Positions 1-5,672 of a stretch of 12,897 nt of DNA are shown here, piece by piece (position 1 is the stretch's first letter; each line of letters begins with the position of its first letter). The notes beneath the pieces were generated by a model that saw nothing but the letters and a program-made list of their open reading frames with translations, searched no databases and had not been told where the DNA came from. This DNA comes from Stercoripulliclostridium_A sp045535235 (lineage in GTDB: Bacteria > Bacillota > Clostridia > Christensenellales > DTU072). The DNA lies in contig JAZSLG010000031.1 in the NCBI GenBank assembly GCA_045535235.1, positions 1 to 12,897 of the forward strand, read 5' to 3'. Both the position numbers and the translations under genes were made by a program.

Positions 1-502
1 ACTTGTATGCCTTCTTAAAGTTTTCAGGCTCGTTTGCCTCAACCCATTTATACTTCCAAACCGGGTCCTTTACAGAAGCGGCTACCGCACCCGTATAGTA
101 CAAGGATTTTAGAAGCTTAATAACGTTTGCGCCAGCTATTTGTAAGCCGTGAGCCATGCCCTTTTTGATTTCTTCCTTTGCACGTTGGTCCATGTAACTC
201 ATAGCCCTACGAACAGGAGCACAGTTTTCATCGACAAGAACTAGTCCTTGTGCTTGGGAGCAAAAAGAGATGCCAAGTATTTCTTTGGGGTCTACGTCGT
301 AGTTTGCAAAAATCTTCTTGGTGGTTGTACACATTGCGTTCCACCACTCTTGAGTATCTTGCTCTACTCCACCGTTTTCCAAAACGTAAAGATTGTATCC
401 TTCCATTGCGCTTGCTTTAAGCTCAATCGTACTGCCTACGTCAAATAGACAGGTTTTAATTCCGGTTGTTCCTACGTCATAAGTTATAATATAGTTTGCC
501 AT
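1..502 (-). CDS. FGGY-family carbohydrate kinase, xylulokinase-like (partial, C-terminus outside window)
   Basis: This is an ATP-dependent sugar kinase of the FGGY family, cytoplasmic, which would phosphorylate a sugar or sugar alcohol. Only the first 167 residues are present; the frame stays open to the window edge. The N-terminus MANYIITYDVGTTGIKT carries the family's first phosphate-binding loop (D9-V-G-T-T-G-x-K). A WW pair follows near residue 60, then GISFCSQAQGLVLVDEN and a YMDQRA segment, which match the substrate-domain block usually written GISGQMHG...W.DQRA. A full-length member is about 500 residues, so roughly two thirds is missing. The start is the ATG at 500-502, with AGGAG (508-512) 5 nt upstream. 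It is divergent from the DUF2804 gene and has its own promoter. The substrate (xylulose, glycerol, ribulose or other) cannot be decided from this half. Confidence 0.92.
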   Translation of the reverse strand, partial: MANYIITYDVGTTGIKTCLFDVGSTIELKASAMEGYNLYVLENGGVEQDTQEWWNAMCTTTKKIFANYDVDPKEILGISFCSQAQGLVLVDENCAPVRRAMSYMDQRAKEEIKKGMAHGLQIAGANVIKLLKSLYYTGAVAASVKDPVWKYKWVEANEPENFKKAYK

Positions 503-532
503 ATTTTCTCCTAATGTGAGCGATATATAAAA

Positions 533-561
533 ATTATACTATAAACGCGCGCGTTTGTCTA
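533..561 (-). promoter_or_regulatory. Promoter of the FGGY kinase gene
   Basis: Read on the minus strand, a TAGACA -35 box (556-561) and a perfect TATAAT -10 box (533-538) are separated by exactly 17 nt. Transcription would begin near 526 and give a leader of about 24 nt before the kinase ATG. The spacer is almost filled by the CG-rich palindrome at 543-556, so a protein bound there would block polymerase. Confidence 0.7.
543..556. promoter_or_regulatory. Perfect 14-bp palindrome, candidate repressor operator
   Basis: AAACGCGCGCGTTT is a perfect palindrome with a central CG. Its last base touches the -35 box of the kinase promoter and it ends 4 nt before the -10 box. It also lies 29 nt upstream of the -35 box of the divergent DUF2804 gene. 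Size, CG centre and position suit a LacI-type regulator, which commonly controls sugar kinases; that is inference. A caution is that CGCG-rich palindromes occur elsewhere in this window's intergenic DNA. Confidence 0.4.
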
Positions 562-585
562 GATACAAATAAATGAAAATGCCTA

Positions 586-614
586 TTGAAATACACTTGA
601 ATTAGTGATATAAT
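586..614 (+). promoter_or_regulatory. Promoter of the DUF2804 gene (extended -10)
   Basis: TTGAAA (586-591) and TATAAT (609-614) are separated by 17 nt. TG at 606-607 adds an extended -10 element (TGnTATAAT). Predicted initiation near 621 leaves a leader of about 20 nt containing the ribosome binding site. It is a near-consensus sigma-A type promoter, so substantial basal expression is expected. Confidence 0.75.
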
Positions 615-630
615 GCTTTCATCAAGTATT

Positions 631-635
631 GGAGG
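631..635 (+). promoter_or_regulatory. Ribosome binding site deciding the DUF2804 start
   Basis: GGAGG lies 5 nt before the ATG at 641. An in-frame TTG at 629 would add four residues, but it overlaps the upstream side of this site and has no binding site of its own. The ATG is therefore the start. Confidence 0.85.
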
Positions 636-640
636 CAATT

Positions 641-1672
641 ATGCAAAACCGTATTATCGAAAAGGGCAAATTACTAGACGAAAACGGCAATATCCGCGAA
701 CCTGGATATGCCAAAAATTATCTACTCGAATACAATCGCGACGACGTCAAAGCTAAGAAATGGAGACTTAAAGAATGGGATTACTACTACGTAGGCAACG
801 ATGACTACGCAATTTGTTTAACCATTTCCGACATGGGCTATATCGGGGCCATGAGCGCGTCATTTATCGATTTCAAAGCACCCACCCAGGTTACTAAAAG
901 TAGCGTATTTTTCTTCCCTATGGGCAAATTACACATGCCCGCAACCACGGCTAAAGGCGACGCGGTTTGCAAAAACGGCGACGTGGAAATGAGCTTTATA
1001 AACGACGGTACAACCCGCCATTTGTTCGGCAAATATCCCAAGTTTGGAAATAACGGCGAAGACCTTTCTTTCGACTTTACTCTTTACGATAATCCCGAAG
1101 AATGCATGTTTATAGCAACCCCCTTCGACAAGCCCAAATATTTTTATTACAATGCAAAAATTAACTGTTTGTCATGCAAAGGCAATTTCCGTTTAGGCAA
1201 CAAGGTTTACAACCTTGACGACGCACTTGGCACTCTCGACTGGGGTCGCGGTGTTTGGACCTACGACAACACGTGGTACTGGGGAAGCTTGCAAACCATA
1301 CTTCCCGACGGCAAAAAGTTTGGCTTTAATATTGGCTACGGCTTTGGTAATACTAGTGCAGCAAGTGAAAACATGCTATTCTACGACGGAAAGGCACACA
1401 AACTTGAGGACGTAACCTTTAATATCCCCGGCGACGGTACCGACGACGTTAGATACATGGAGCCTTGGACGTTTACTTCCTCCGACGGTAGATTTGAATT
1501 GGATTTTGAGCCCGTTATAGACCGCCAAGCTCCCGTTGACCTAAAAGTAATGTGTATGATACCTCACCAAGTATTCGGTTGGTTTAGCGGTAAATGTATC
1601 CTAGACGACGGCACCGTTATCCACTTGGAAAAGACGCTGGGCTTTGCCGAAAAAGTACACAACAAATGGTAA
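641..1672 (+). CDS. DUF2804 family protein, function unknown
   Basis: A 343-residue protein I recognise as the DUF2804 family by its whole-length pattern. The start reads KGKLLDENGNIREPGYAK, followed by a Y-x-R and K-E-W-D-Y-Y-Y block (residues 31-50) and an S-D-M-G-Y-I-G segment near 63. LDWGRGVW follows at 199-206, and a C-terminal HQVFGWFSGK with a DDG turn at 309-324. Tryptophan, tyrosine and glycine richness suggests a beta-barrel or lipocalin-like fold, but that is inference. No signal peptide or membrane segment is visible, so it should be cytoplasmic. No biochemical role is established that I can name. It is monocistronic: it has its own promoter and a terminator 22 nt after the stop. 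It is divergent from a sugar kinase, which hints weakly at carbohydrate or lipid metabolism. Length is normal for the family. Confidence 0.85.
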   Translation: MQNRIIEKGKLLDENGNIREPGYAKNYLLEYNRDDVKAKKWRLKEWDYYYVGNDDYAICLTISDMGYIGAMSASFIDFKAPTQVTKSSVFFFPMGKLHMPATTAKGDAVCKNGDVEMSFINDGTTRHLFGKYPKFGNNGEDLSFDFTLYDNPEECMFIATPFDKPKYFYYNAKINCLSCKGNFRLGNKVYNLDDALGTLDWGRGVWTYDNTWYWGSLQTILPDGKKFGFNIGYGFGNTSAASENMLFYDGKAHKLEDVTFNIPGDGTDDVRYMEPWTFTSSDGRFELDFEPVIDRQAPVDLKVMCMIPHQVFGWFSGKCILDDGTVIHLEKTLGFAEKVHNKW

Positions 1673-1694
1673 AATTCACCTTTTGTCAATAAAG

Positions 1695-1723
1695 AAAGAG
1701 CCACGATTATAGTGGCTCTTTTT
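1695..1723. terminator. Bidirectional intrinsic terminator between DUF2804 and rmuC
   Basis: AAAGAGCCAC (1695-1704) and GTGGCTCTTT (1712-1721) form a perfect 10-bp stem with a 7-nt loop. A T-run follows on the plus strand, and a T-rich tail (TTTCTTTATTG) follows on the minus strand. It sits between two convergent genes, 22 nt past one stop and 15 nt past the other, so it can serve both. Confidence 0.9.
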
Positions 1724-1738
1724 AATTTACTTTTACGC

Positions 1739-3031
1739 TTAGCTAATTACCGGAGGAATGGAAAGAGGTTCGTCTCCTGCGGGTGGTTCCAAACCCTCCG
1801 CTTTGTTAAGTCTTTGTTGGATAGTAAAGGTACGTTTGCGAGCGTCGTCTATGGTCTTTTGGGCGCGTCCGAGTTGGTCTTGTGCTTTTTCCAAATCACC
1901 CACAAAGGTGTTAAAGCTCTTCCTAAACTGCTCTAATACCTCGTAAATTTGACGACTTTCCTTTTGGATTTTTAGCGTTCTGAATCCTAGTCGCAAGCTA
2001 TTCAAGAATGCGGTAATATTGCTAGGTCCTGCTATCATAACTCTATAGGAACTTTGTATTTGTTCTACTAATCCCTCTATAGAAAGTACCTCTGCGTACA
2101 AACTTTCCACCGGTAAAAACATTACTGCAAAATCAGTAGTTGCAGGAGGAGCAATATATTTGTCCTTAATGCTTATTGCCTCGTGTTTAATACGTGCGCC
2201 AAGAGCTTTTTTTGCGTTTTGATATTCAACGGTGTTCCCTTCGGCAAGAGCGTCCTTCATGCGCGTAAAATCAGTTACCGGGAACTTACTATCAATAGGC
2301 AAATATACTTTGTCCTCCTTGGTACCGGGAAGCACGATAGCAAAGTCCACGATTTTGTCTTCTTGTACACGCCTACCCATTTTGGATTGCTTTTCATACT
2401 GTGCGGGGGTCAAAATATCGCTAAGAATGGTTTCCAGTGAAAGCTCGCCCCAATTACCGCGAGTCTTAGTATTGGAAAGCATTTTCGTTAATTCGTTAAG
2501 GCCTGTATCCAACGTTTTTAATTCGCCCAAATTCTTATAAACGTTATCTAGGGAATCCAAAACACTCTTAAAGGATACCTGAAATTTTTCATCCAAGGTT
2601 TTAGTCAACTTTTCATCAACGGTACCACGAATCTTTTCAAGCTGGGCGGTATTGTCCTCACGCACCTTGTTGAGAGAGGTGGTAAGTTCCCCTTTCATGT
2701 CCTTTAATCCCATTTGAAGCTCTTGCTTCATTTCCTGTAAACGGATTTCGTTATTACGTGACAACTCTTTAACGTTGTTGACAACTTGTTCGTTCGTAGA
2801 GTTAAGTCCTACCATGAGAGCTTTTGTCGTAGCCTCGTTAGTCATCATGAAGCTATCTTTAATACCCTTTGCCGTGCTATCCAACGTGGTAGACATTTTT
2901 TCTTCCAACTCTTTAGTATCAAAGGTAGTCTTTTCATTTCTCCTTTTGAAAACGAGCAGAAGAATAATCGCGTTAGCAACTAACGTGATAGCAAGTAATA
3001 CTAAAATAACAATCAAAATGGTCTCGTTCAT
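1739..3031 (-). CDS. rmuC: DNA recombination protein RmuC homolog
   Basis: RmuC family (430 residues; the E. coli protein is about 475). The family is linked to limiting DNA rearrangement at inverted repeats and has a nuclease-like core, but its biochemical role is poorly defined. Residues 4-27 are one hydrophobic membrane helix (ILIVILVLLAITLVANAIILL). Residues about 35-190 form a long charged region expected to be coiled coil. The RmuC domain follows: GNWGE (192-196), LPIDSKFP (244-251), TTDFAVMFLPVE (298-309) and GPSNI (335-339). The membrane anchor with the domain facing the cytoplasm is typical of the family. The C-terminal tail is short and proline-rich. The start is the ATG at 3029-3031, with only a modest AAGG 6 nt upstream. 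It appears monocistronic: the next gene upstream ends 570 nt away beyond the repeat array. Confidence 0.93.
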   Translation of the reverse strand: MNETILIVILVLLAITLVANAIILLLVFKRRNEKTTFDTKELEEKMSTTLDSTAKGIKDSFMMTNEATTKALMVGLNSTNEQVVNNVKELSRNNEIRLQEMKQELQMGLKDMKGELTTSLNKVREDNTAQLEKIRGTVDEKLTKTLDEKFQVSFKSVLDSLDNVYKNLGELKTLDTGLNELTKMLSNTKTRGNWGELSLETILSDILTPAQYEKQSKMGRRVQEDKIVDFAIVLPGTKEDKVYLPIDSKFPVTDFTRMKDALAEGNTVEYQNAKKALGARIKHEAISIKDKYIAPPATTDFAVMFLPVESLYAEVLSIEGLVEQIQSSYRVMIAGPSNITAFLNSLRLGFRTLKIQKESRQIYEVLEQFRKSFNTFVGDLEKAQDQLGRAQKTIDDARKRTFTIQQRLNKAEGLEPPAGDEPLSIPPVIS

Positions 3032-3041
3032 ATAATACCTT

Positions 3042-3070
3042 ATTATACGCGTACACGCGTGCGAGGAAAA
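3042..3070 (-). promoter_or_regulatory. Possible rmuC promoter
   Basis: On the minus strand a perfect TATAAT (3042-3047) lies 17 nt downstream of TTTTCC (3065-3070), a poor -35 match. Initiation would fall only about 5 nt before the rmuC ATG, making the mRNA almost leaderless and excluding the AAGG site. The real promoter may therefore lie further upstream. Two ACGCGT palindromes lie in the spacer. Confidence 0.3.
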
Positions 3071-3073
3071 TTT

Positions 3074-3114
3074 AGAAATAAAGAGCGAAAGATTTAATTT
3101 ACTAGGTTTCGCTC
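3074..3114 (-). terminator. Possible weak terminator on the minus strand
   Basis: GAGCGAAA (3083-3090) and TTTCGCTC (3107-3114) are perfect inverted arms with a 16-nt AT-rich loop. Read on the minus strand, the hairpin is followed by TTTATTTC. It lies beyond the repeat array and could stop readthrough from the aminotransferase operon before rmuC. The long loop and broken T-run keep confidence low. Confidence 0.4.
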
Positions 3115-3144
3115 AAAATGATTAGTCACCAAAAGCTATCCGAC

Positions 3145-3210
3145 GGAAAGGCGAAGCCGACCGATGGGAGTTTACTATTCGTAAACGACCGAGGAAGGTT
3201 TCGGTTTTCC
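3145..3210 (+). other. G-A-mismatch hairpin, array copy 1
   Basis: A 66-nt hairpin. From the tip: loop TATTC (3176-3180), TTTAC/GTAAA stem, G3170-C3186, tandem G-A mismatches (3168-3169 with 3187-3188), GG/CC, single bulged T3165, tandem G-A mismatches (3163-3164 with 3191-3192), CC/GG. A GA/AA mismatch pair (3159-3160 with 3195-3196) follows, then an outer stem GGAAAGGCGAAGCC against GGTTTCGGTTTTCC with two G-T wobbles and one mismatch. Orientation is given as plus because G-A pairs are favourable on that strand; the other strand would have C-T mismatches. Function unknown. Confidence 0.75.
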
Positions 3211-3304
3211 TATGCAGTTTACCAAAGCACAAAATCCATTAGTTTTAGTTCGTTCTTTGTATTGTTAGTGTACGGTAGACTTTGGAGTTTGGATAAAATG
3301 CGAC

Positions 3305-3370
3305 GGAAAGACGAAGCCGACCGATGGGAGTTTACTACTCGTAAATGACCGAGGAAGGTTTCGGTTTTCC
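3305..3370 (+). other. G-A-mismatch hairpin, array copy 2
   Basis: Same 66-nt fold as copy 1, with loop TACTC. The base opposite the apical G is T rather than C, which keeps the pair as a G-T wobble. One outer-arm base differs at a position that is already unpaired. The differences therefore fall at positions that tolerate change in the proposed fold. Confidence 0.72.
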
Positions 3371-3400
3371 TATGCAGTTTGCCAAAGCACAAAATCCATT

Positions 3401-3486
3401 AGTTTTAGCTCGTTCTTTGTATTGTTAGAGTACGGTAGACTTTAGTTTTAGCTCGTTCTTTGTATTGTTAGTGTACGGTAGACTTT
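3401..3486 (+). repeat. 43-bp direct duplication inside array unit 2
   Basis: Two adjacent 43-bp copies (3401-3443 and 3444-3486) begin AGTTTTAGCTCG and end GGTAGACTTT. They differ at one base (GAGTAC against GTGTAC). The duplication accounts exactly for unit 2 being 203 rather than 160 bp, as expected from slippage or unequal recombination in the linker rather than the hairpin. Confidence 0.95.
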
Positions 3487-3507
3487 GGAGTTTGGATAAA
3501 ATGCGAC

Positions 3508-3573
3508 GGAAAGGCGAAGCCGACCGATGGGAGTTTACTACTCGTAAATGACCAAGGAAGGTTTCGGTTTTCC
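3508..3573 (+). other. G-A-mismatch hairpin, array copy 3
   Basis: Third 66-nt copy. It matches copy 2 in the loop and core but has ACCAAGG in place of ACCGAGG on the 3' arm, turning one G-A mismatch into A-A. The outer stem is retained. The repeat unit breaks off 16 nt after this hairpin and 12 nt before the aminotransferase stop codon. Confidence 0.72.
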
Positions 3574-3601
3574 TATGCAGTTTGCCAAAATACAAAGTCT
3601 A

Positions 3602-4858
3602 CTATTTATAGGTTTCGGGGTGATTACGCACATACACCTCCATAGCTTCCGAGCAAATTTCTATGGTTTCGTCAACTAGTGCGGGGGTCAAGGATAGATT
3701 GATAAAGTGATTGTGATGGTTGGTTATGAAAACGCCACGTTTAACGCACTCGGCTATCCATTCTTGGTGATGTAAGAAAGAGCCGTCACTATCTTTAATG
3801 CGAAGATAAAAGAGCGCGGGAGGTCCGGAAACGATTAACGGCACGTTTAGCTCGGAGGCAGTTTTCATTAGTCCGTTGGTTAATCTTTCACCCATAGCCT
3901 TAAAATACGCGGGTGCATCTGCATTAATAAGCTTGTTTATGTTTGCTATACCCGCGGCAAATGGTACTGCACTCATCCAGTAGGAGCCAGTATAAGGCAC
4001 GGTAGAAGCTGCACCTTTTAGAAATTCCTTACCACAAAGTGCCGAAACGTTATAACCATTAGCAAGAGCTTTACAGAAGGTAATCAGGTCGGCTTCAAAG
4101 CCAAAATAATTATCGCTACCAGCTAGTGAAAGTCTAAAGCCAGCTCTAATGTCGTCAACTATAAGGATAATGCCGTTATCGGTACAAAGTTTTCTTACTC
4201 CTTGCCAATATCCTTCTTCGGGTAAAACGTTATCTATAAAGTTACCGTGCATATAAGGAGTACCTATAAAGCAAGCAATATCGTCCTTGTTTTCCTCAAT
4301 GACCTTTTTTAGCCCTTCAAGATCGTTAAAATCAACGTAAAGGGAATTCTTACAATCATCTATCAAGGTGCCGGGAGTGTCGGGTTTTTGGGTCCAAGGC
4401 GCTACTCCGTGATAATAGTTATTTACGAAAATTATCTTCTTTTTACCCGTATAGTAGCGGGAAATCATAATTGCAAACGAAGTTACGTCTCCGCCGTTTT
4501 TACAAAAGAATGCCCAATCTTTTTTTACGGTTGCGGTAAGAAGCTCTGCAAACTCTACCATTACGTGGCTGGGAAGAGTGGTACAGTTGCCTTTTTTTAT
4601 TTGCTCCATAGCTGCTGCATCAACGTCCGGGTCACAGTAACCTACTACGTTAGGACCATAACCACACATATAGTCTATGAAACGATTGCCGTCCACGTCC
4701 CACATTTCGCTACCCTTAGCCTTGCTTACAAAGAAAGGATACGCGCTCGAAGGTATCATACAACCTTCTGCAGGACCAAGATGCCCGTAAACACCACTAG
4801 GTATGACCTTGCCTGCCCTCTTCATCATATCAACGTTGTTGGGATATTTATAAGCCAT
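3602..4858 (-). CDS. Class-III PLP-dependent aminotransferase (glutamate-1-semialdehyde aminomutase-like)
   Basis: A 418-residue fold-type I PLP enzyme, cytoplasmic. Visible signature: W53-D-V-D-G-N-R-F-I-D-Y strand near residues 53-63, FCKNGGD (118-124) at the phosphate-binding site, YYHG (148-151) with the histidine-glycine of the family, IVDDIRAGFR (233-242) with D235 expected to bind the PLP ring nitrogen, and FCKALANGY (261-269) with K263 as the likely Schiff-base lysine. The length fits the GSA-aminomutase group (about 430). I do not call it hemL: the SGTEA motif of that enzyme is replaced by an NGGD variant and no tetrapyrrole genes are near. It probably moves an amino group on a small keto or aldehyde substrate that I cannot identify. 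It is the last gene of a minus-strand operon, 9 nt after the SCP2-like gene. Its AGGAG site (4865-4869) overlaps that gene's TAG stop, suggesting translational coupling. Confidence 0.9.
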   Translation of the reverse strand: MAYKYPNNVDMMKRAGKVIPSGVYGHLGPAEGCMIPSSAYPFFVSKAKGSEMWDVDGNRFIDYMCGYGPNVVGYCDPDVDAAAMEQIKKGNCTTLPSHVMVEFAELLTATVKKDWAFFCKNGGDVTSFAIMISRYYTGKKKIIFVNNYYHGVAPWTQKPDTPGTLIDDCKNSLYVDFNDLEGLKKVIEENKDDIACFIGTPYMHGNFIDNVLPEEGYWQGVRKLCTDNGIILIVDDIRAGFRLSLAGSDNYFGFEADLITFCKALANGYNVSALCGKEFLKGAASTVPYTGSYWMSAVPFAAGIANINKLINADAPAYFKAMGERLTNGLMKTASELNVPLIVSGPPALFYLRIKDSDGSFLHHQEWIAECVKRGVFITNHHNHFINLSLTPALVDETIEICSEAMEVYVRNHPETYK

Positions 4859-4867
4859 CTCTTTCTC

Positions 4868-5635
4868 CTATTGCAAATATTTGGGTACTATGTTGAGTAT
4901 TTTATTGATATTTTCTAACATAAGCATGTGACCGCGAGTATCAAGCATACCACCGGATACGCAAGCCATGCTATCCAGTTCACCGTCAATAAGTCCCTTT
5001 GCTATATCAAGGTCGCCAAAGGTCATGAAAGCACGACCGCCTTCCAATCCCTCTCTAACCACTCTTAATGCTCCGTTTTCTTTAATAATAGTTGCGTAAC
5101 AAACGTCCTTTATACCAAGCACGATTTTACCATCAAGCACGCGCTTCATGGCGTATTGCGCTATTTCATCATGGTTTCCTACTTGACAAATGCCCGATGC
5201 CATCGCGTAAAAAGAAAGAATGGTGCAAAGGTCTTTTTCTTCCTTGTTGTTAAACTCTTTTGCACGCATTATGGCGCTCATTTTATCGGTTAGTCGAGTA
5301 AACGGACTATCTTTACTTCCCATGAATTTTAACGTCTTTATAAGCCCTTTTACGGGTATAGGCGTAGCGGTACCGTCCACCACCTTGTTAAAAAAGTCGG
5401 GTGAGGGGCAATACAAATGTACGTTAACATTTCTTTTGTCGTAGGGAATGACGGAAACTTTGCCGTCTTTGAAAATCACCAATCCGTCCGGTCCACCTTT
5501 AACGTGGAAACGGACGGTGATGTTTTGTGCTTTTGCTATTGCTTTGGCTTCTTCGTCGTACTCGACAAATTTTTCCAAAGTGCCGATTGCGGCATAAAAA
5601 TTTACGAACGCAAGAGTTCTGCTATCTACTGCCAT
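4868..5635 (-). CDS. Protein with two SCP2-like (sterol carrier) halves
   Basis: A 255-residue soluble protein without signal peptide. Residues about 20-125 look like an SCP2 lipid-binding fold: ITVRFHVKGGPDGLVIFKDGKVSV is the strand-turn-strand start, then FFNKVVDGTATPIPVKGLIK is the helix and G-x-P-x-K-G turn typical of the family. Residues about 170-250 repeat the theme: KENGALRVVREGLEGGRAFMTFGD, then LIDGELDSMACVSGGMLDTRG and a final helix MLENINKILNIV. The two halves suggest internal duplication, joined by a helical linker (125-165). SCP2 domains bind hydrophobic ligands such as lipids or acyl groups; the ligand here is unknown. The start is the ATG at 5633-5635, with AAAGGAGG (5641-5648) 5 nt upstream, the strongest site in the window. 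It sits 37 nt after the surface-protein gene with no terminator between. Confidence 0.78.
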   Translation of the reverse strand: MAVDSRTLAFVNFYAAIGTLEKFVEYDEEAKAIAKAQNITVRFHVKGGPDGLVIFKDGKVSVIPYDKRNVNVHLYCPSPDFFNKVVDGTATPIPVKGLIKTLKFMGSKDSPFTRLTDKMSAIMRAKEFNNKEEKDLCTILSFYAMASGICQVGNHDEIAQYAMKRVLDGKIVLGIKDVCYATIIKENGALRVVREGLEGGRAFMTFGDLDIAKGLIDGELDSMACVSGGMLDTRGHMLMLENINKILNIVPKYLQ

Positions 5636-5672
5636 AGTATCCTCCTTTATTTAGGGGTGCGCTACGGAAAAA

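Larger units (their letters stand above)
3141..3589 (+). repeat. Tandem array of a ~160-bp repeat (two full units and one partial)
   Basis: Three direct units fill most of the gap between the aminotransferase operon and rmuC. Unit 1 is 3141-3300 (160 bp). Unit 2 is 3301-3503 (203 bp; the extra 43 bp is an internal duplication). Unit 3 is 3504-3589 and stops after the hairpin portion. Each begins CGACGGAAAG, contains a 66-nt imperfect hairpin, and units 1 and 2 end GGATAAAATG. Units differ at only a few positions. I see no coding potential: the one frame crossing units 1 and 2 has no binding site and does not persist. The array abuts the aminotransferase stop codon. No transposase or target-site duplication is visible. 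Confidence 0.93.

Noticed and set aside
3118..3348. 76-codon open frame across the repeat array
   Set aside because: It lies in the tandem repeat, has no ribosome binding site, starts outside the unit and ends arbitrarily within unit 2.
3141..3589. CRISPR array
   Set aside because: The units are about 160 bp with conserved linkers; there are no short repeats with unique spacers and no cas genes.
3602..4858. hemL (glutamate-1-semialdehyde 2,1-aminomutase) as a firm call
   Set aside because: The cofactor-site motif differs and there is no haem biosynthesis context; only the class-III aminotransferase family is supported.
4388..4918. 176-codon open frame antisense to the aminotransferase and SCP2-like genes
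   Set aside because: It is a shadow of two well-supported genes and has no family resemblance.
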